Assembly (NCBI RefSeq): GCF_003732425.1
Contig: NZ_MOBX01000016.1
Coordinates: forward strand, 434,001 to 498,000
Direction of reading: 5' to 3'
Source of the DNA: Pseudomonas fluorescens
Lineage (GTDB): Bacteria > Pseudomonadota > Gammaproteobacteria > Pseudomonadales > Pseudomonadaceae
Length of the DNA stretch: 64,000 nt
In this document: piece by piece, positions 60,651 to 64,000 of the stretch
Layout: each line of letters starts with the position of its first letter
How positions within the stretch are numbered: position 1 is the stretch's first letter
Notes under the pieces: model-generated
What the model was told of the DNA's origin: nothing
What the model saw: the letters and a program-made list of their open reading frames with translations, nothing else
Database searches by the model: none
Program-made: the position numbers and the translations under genes

Positions 60651-60738
60651 TGTAGGAGTGAGCCTGCTCGCGATGGGGCCGTGTCAGTCAGTCATTTATC
60701 GCCTGACACACCGCTATCGCGAGCAGGCTCACTCCTAC
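60651..60738. repeat. REP pair (REPIN), TGTAGGAGTGAGCCTGCTCGCG type
   Basis: Inverted copies of TGTAGGAGTGAGCCTGCTCG start 17 bases beyond the tonB stop. Confidence 0.92.
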
Positions 60739-60770
60739 AAAGGTTCTTCGTCAGCCGTAAGAAACCCACC

Positions 60771-60796
60771 AAAAAGGCACCGAAAGGTGCCTTTTG
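60771..60796 (+). terminator. Rho-independent terminator of exbB-exbD-tonB
   Basis: A GGCACC/GGTGCC stem with loop GAAA, preceded by five As and followed by four Ts. It lies 137 bases after tonB, behind the REP pair. Confidence 0.75.
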
Positions 60797-60913
60797 CATA
60801 TCTATCCACGGCAAACCCACATTGCCCGGTGTCGCACGCCTCCCTCAGTCTGATAACGTGCGTCTATCGATTGCAGCCGGTATGCTTGGCCCGCATCTTC
60901 ATGGACGCTTGCT

Positions 60914-61843
60914 ATGACCCTCACAGAATTACGCTACATCGTTACCCTCGCCCAAGAGCAGCATTTCGGCCACGCCGCCGAACGTTGCCACGTCAGCCAG
61001 CCGACCCTTTCGGTGGGCGTGAAGAAACTTGAAGACGAACTCGGTGTGCTGATTTTCGAGCGCAGCAAAAGCGCCGTGCGCCTGACCCCGGTTGGCGAAG
61101 GCATCGTCGCCCAGGCGCAGAAAGTGCTGGAACAAGCCCAAGGCATTCGTGAACTGGCCCAGGCCGGAAAGAACCAGCTGACTGCCCCGCTGAAAGTCGG
61201 CGCGATCTATACCGTCGGCCCGTATCTGTTCCCGCACCTGATTCCACAACTGCACCGGGTCGCCCCGCAGATGCCGTTGTACATCGAAGAAAACTTCACC
61301 CACGTGCTGCGCGACAAACTGCGCAACGGCGAGCTCGACGCGATCATCATCGCCCTGCCGTTCAACGAAGCCGACGTGCTGACCCTGCCGCTCTACGACG
61401 AGCCCTTCTACGTCTTGATGCCGGCCCAGCACCCGTGGACGCAAAAAGAAACCATCGACGCCGGCCTGCTCAACGACAAGAGCCTGCTGCTACTCGGCGA
61501 AGGCCACTGCTTCCGCGATCAAGTGCTGGAAGCGTGCCCGACCCTGACCAAGGGCAACGACGGCGCCAAGCACACCACGGTCGAATCCAGCTCGCTGGAA
61601 ACCATTCGGCACATGGTTGCCTCTGGCCTGGGCATCTCGATCCTGCCGTTGTCGGCCGTCGACAGCCATCACTACGCCCCGGGCGTGATCGAAGTGCGAC
61701 CACTGTCGCCGCCGGTGCCGTTTCGCACCGTGGCCATTGCCTGGCGCGCGAGTTTCCCACGGCCGAAAGCCATCGAGATCCTCGCCGACTCCATTCGCCT
61801 GTGTTCGGTGGCCAAGCCAGCGGCACCGGTTACAGCCGGTTAA
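60914..61843 (+). CDS. oxyR: Hydrogen-peroxide sensor regulator OxyR
   Basis: LysR-family regulator of 309 residues. The N-terminal helix-turn-helix starts MTLTELRYIVTLAQEQHFGH. The redox cysteines are present at the canonical positions, Cys199 and Cys208 (GEGHCFRDQVLEACPT). H2O2 forms a disulfide that activates catalase and alkyl-hydroperoxide genes. recG follows after 9 bases, a coupling kept across Pseudomonas. Confidence 0.97.
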   Translation: MTLTELRYIVTLAQEQHFGHAAERCHVSQPTLSVGVKKLEDELGVLIFERSKSAVRLTPVGEGIVAQAQKVLEQAQGIRELAQAGKNQLTAPLKVGAIYTVGPYLFPHLIPQLHRVAPQMPLYIEENFTHVLRDKLRNGELDAIIIALPFNEADVLTLPLYDEPFYVLMPAQHPWTQKETIDAGLLNDKSLLLLGEGHCFRDQVLEACPTLTKGNDGAKHTTVESSSLETIRHMVASGLGISILPLSAVDSHHYAPGVIEVRPLSPPVPFRTVAIAWRASFPRPKAIEILADSIRLCSVAKPAAPVTAG

Positions 61844-61852
61844 GCGAGCGTC

Positions 61853-63928
61853 ATGACGGAGCTGTCGCAAGTGTCGGTGACGGCACTCAAGGGTGTCGGC
61901 GAAGCCATGGCCGAGAAATTGGCCAAGGTCGGTCTGGAGAATCTGCAGGACGTGCTGTTTCACCTGCCGCTGCGTTATCAGGATCGCACCCGCGTGGTGC
62001 CGATCGGCGCACTTCGGCCGGGACAAGACGCCGTGGTCGAAGGCACCGTCAGCGGCGCCGATGTGGTCATGGGCCGCCGCCGCAGCCTCGTCGTGCGCCT
62101 GCAGGACGGCACCGGCGGCCTCAGCCTGCGCTTCTACCATTTCAGCAATGCGCAGAAAGAAGGCCTTAAGCGCGGCACGCGGGTTCGCTGCTACGGCGAA
62201 GCCCGGCCCGGCGCGTCAGGCCTGGAAATCTACCACCCGGAATACCGCGCCATCACCGGTGACGAACCGCCGCCAGTGGATGAAACCCTGACCCCGGTCT
62301 ACCCGCTCACCGAAGGCCTGACCCAGGCGCGTCTGCGTCAGTTGTGCCTGCAAACGCTGACCCTGCTCAAGCCAGACACCTTGCCCGACTGGCTGCCGAC
62401 CGAACTGGCGCGCGACTATCAACTGGCACCACTGGCCGATGCGATCCGCTACCTGCACAACCCGCCCGCCGATGCCGACGTCGACGAACTCGCCCTCGGC
62501 CATCACTGGGCCCAGCATCGTCTGGCCTTCGAAGAACTGCTGACTCATCAACTGTCGCAACAACGTCTGCGCGAAAGCATGCGTTCGCTACGCGCGCCAG
62601 CGATGCCGAAAGCAACCAAATTGCCGCCGAAATATCTGGCCAACCTCGGCTTCAACCCGACCGGCGCGCAACAGCGCGTCGGCAACGAAATCGCCTACGA
62701 CCTCAGCCAGCACGAACCGATGTTGCGGCTGATTCAGGGTGACGTCGGCGCAGGCAAAACCGTGGTCGCCGCCCTCGCTGCATTGCAAGCACTGGAGGCC
62801 GGTTATCAGGTCGCGCTGATGGCGCCGACCGAGATCCTTGCGGAACAACACTTCATCACCTTCAAGCGCTGGCTCGAACCGCTGGGCATTGAAGTCGCGT
62901 GGCTGGCCGGCAAGCTCAAGGGCAAGAACCGCGTCGCTGCGCTGGAACAAATCGCCAGCGGCACGCCGATGGTGGTCGGCACTCACGCGCTGTTCCAGGA
63001 CGAAGTGCAGTTCAAGAATCTGGCGCTGGTGATCATCGACGAACAGCACCGCTTCGGCGTGCAGCAGCGTCTGGCGCTGCGGCAGAAAGGCGTCGGCGGG
63101 CGCATGTGCCCGCATCAACTGATCATGACTGCCACGCCGATTCCACGCACGCTGGCGATGAGCGCCTACGCCGACCTCGACACTTCGATCCTCGATGAAC
63201 TACCGCCGGGTCGAACGCCGGTCAACACCGTGCTGGTCACCGACACGCGCCGCGTCGAAGTCATCGAACGGGTGCGCAGTGCTTGCGCCGAAGGGCGTCA
63301 AGCCTATTGGGTGTGCACGCTGATTGAAGAGTCGGAAGAGCTGACCTGTCAGGCCGCCGAAACCACGTTTGAAGACCTCACCCTCGCCCTCGGCGAACTG
63401 AAAGTCGGGCTGATTCACGGGCGCATGAAACCCGTCGAGAAAGCCGCCGTCATGGCCGAATTCAAGGCCGGCAACCTGCAACTGCTGGTCGCTACCACGG
63501 TGATCGAAGTGGGCGTCGACGTGCCCAACGCCAGCCTGATGATCATCGAAAACCCCGAGCGTCTTGGCCTCGCGCAACTGCACCAATTGCGCGGCCGGGT
63601 TGGCCGGGGCAGCGCCGCCAGCCATTGCGTGCTGCTCTACCATCCGCCGCTGTCGCAGATCGGTCGTCAGCGCCTGGGCATCATGCGCGAGACCAACGAC
63701 GGCTTCGTCATCGCCGAAAAAGACCTCGAACTGCGCGGCCCCGGGGAAATGCTCGGCACCCGCCAGACCGGCCTGCTGCAATTCAAGGTCGCCGACCTGA
63801 TGCGCGACGCCGACTTATTGCCCGCCGTACGCGATGCCGCGCAAGCACTGCTGGAACGCTGGCCGACTCATGTCAGCCCATTGCTCGACCGCTGGCTGCG
63901 CCATGGGCAGCAATACGGCCAAGTGTGA
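61853..63928 (+). CDS. recG: ATP-dependent DNA helicase RecG
   Basis: Protein of 691 residues, full length. An N-terminal wedge/OB domain (1-220, with LFHLPLRYQDRTRVVPIG) is followed by superfamily-2 helicase motifs: GDVGAGKTVVAALAALQA (I), IIDEQHRFGVQQR (II), TATPIPRTLAMSAYADLD (III) and RGRVGRGSAASHCVLLY (VI). It remodels stalled replication forks and Holliday junctions. It is co-directional with oxyR. The window ends 72 bases later without another gene. Confidence 0.97.
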   Translation: MTELSQVSVTALKGVGEAMAEKLAKVGLENLQDVLFHLPLRYQDRTRVVPIGALRPGQDAVVEGTVSGADVVMGRRRSLVVRLQDGTGGLSLRFYHFSNAQKEGLKRGTRVRCYGEARPGASGLEIYHPEYRAITGDEPPPVDETLTPVYPLTEGLTQARLRQLCLQTLTLLKPDTLPDWLPTELARDYQLAPLADAIRYLHNPPADADVDELALGHHWAQHRLAFEELLTHQLSQQRLRESMRSLRAPAMPKATKLPPKYLANLGFNPTGAQQRVGNEIAYDLSQHEPMLRLIQGDVGAGKTVVAALAALQALEAGYQVALMAPTEILAEQHFITFKRWLEPLGIEVAWLAGKLKGKNRVAALEQIASGTPMVVGTHALFQDEVQFKNLALVIIDEQHRFGVQQRLALRQKGVGGRMCPHQLIMTATPIPRTLAMSAYADLDTSILDELPPGRTPVNTVLVTDTRRVEVIERVRSACAEGRQAYWVCTLIEESEELTCQAAETTFEDLTLALGELKVGLIHGRMKPVEKAAVMAEFKAGNLQLLVATTVIEVGVDVPNASLMIIENPERLGLAQLHQLRGRVGRGSAASHCVLLYHPPLSQIGRQRLGIMRETNDGFVIAEKDLELRGPGEMLGTRQTGLLQFKVADLMRDADLLPAVRDAAQALLERWPTHVSPLLDRWLRHGQQYGQV

Positions 63929-64000
63929 GCACCGTCGCAGTTTCTGAACCCTCGTTCCAACCAAGCTGGTTATACTCCTGCAATTGTTTCAAAAACGGAT

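Overview
This is a chromosomal segment of a Pseudomonas, most likely of the P. fluorescens group. The evidence is the gene order. Read from left to right it follows the P. aeruginosa PAO1 block running from about amtB-glnK to oxyR-recG: amtB, glnK, ubiK, comM, MATE pump, GGDEF/EAL protein, rep, xpt, cytochrome c5, pauR, dadX, ridA, dadA, lrp, polyamine oxidase, kauB, rpmG, rpmB, peptide-binding protein, radC, coaBC, dut, algC, argB, pyrE, crc, rph, yicC, gmk, rpoZ, spoT, ridA, exbBD-tonB, oxyR, recG. Intergenic regions carry many REP/REPIN palindromes of the fluorescens-group types. The synteny is recalled knowledge, not computed here. No tRNA, rRNA, CRISPR array, insertion sequence or replication origin was seen.

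Layout. 1-2.7 kb: nitrogen control (yjbQ start, amtB-glnK with a sigma-54 promoter and an NtrC-type enhancer) and ubiK. 2.7-4.6 kb: first accessory insertion, with a C4-antisense-RNA-like leader and BRO-N protein, an orphan HigA-type antitoxin and a small unknown protein. 4.6-16.8 kb: comM, an epimerase-like protein, a chemoreceptor, a LysR regulator divergent from a MATE pump, a c-di-GMP phosphodiesterase, rep and xpt. 16.9-25.3 kb: second accessory region. It holds (i) a PheRS-like ligase facing away from a 33-residue peptide gene and a frameshifted M29-like metalloprotein, (ii) an acetyl-CoA hydrolase family gene, and (iii) an AT-rich, defence-like island (DUF6932, XRE-ImmA/IrrE fusion, Beta family, sce7726 nuclease-like).

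25.4-38.6 kb is mainly amino-acid and polyamine catabolism: cytochrome c5, pauR, dadX-ridA-dadA with divergent lrp, an FAD polyamine oxidase and the aldehyde dehydrogenase kauB. D-alanine or polyamine nitrogen is oxidised by the FAD enzymes, imine by-products are hydrolysed by RidA, and aldehydes go to KauB. 38.8-51.7 kb holds ribosomal proteins L33/L28, a peptide-binding protein, RadC, coenzyme A and dUTP enzymes, algC-argB, pyrE, the catabolite-repression protein Crc, gltS and RNase PH. 52-64 kb holds yicC, gmk, rpoZ-spoT-ridA (stringent response), a lipoprotein, the exbB-exbD-tonB energy-transducing operon, oxyR and recG.

The most unusual unit is the PheRS-like ligase / 33-residue peptide / M29-like locus at 16.94-19.48 kb. 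It has the architecture of a small peptide-modification cluster and matches no system I can name.
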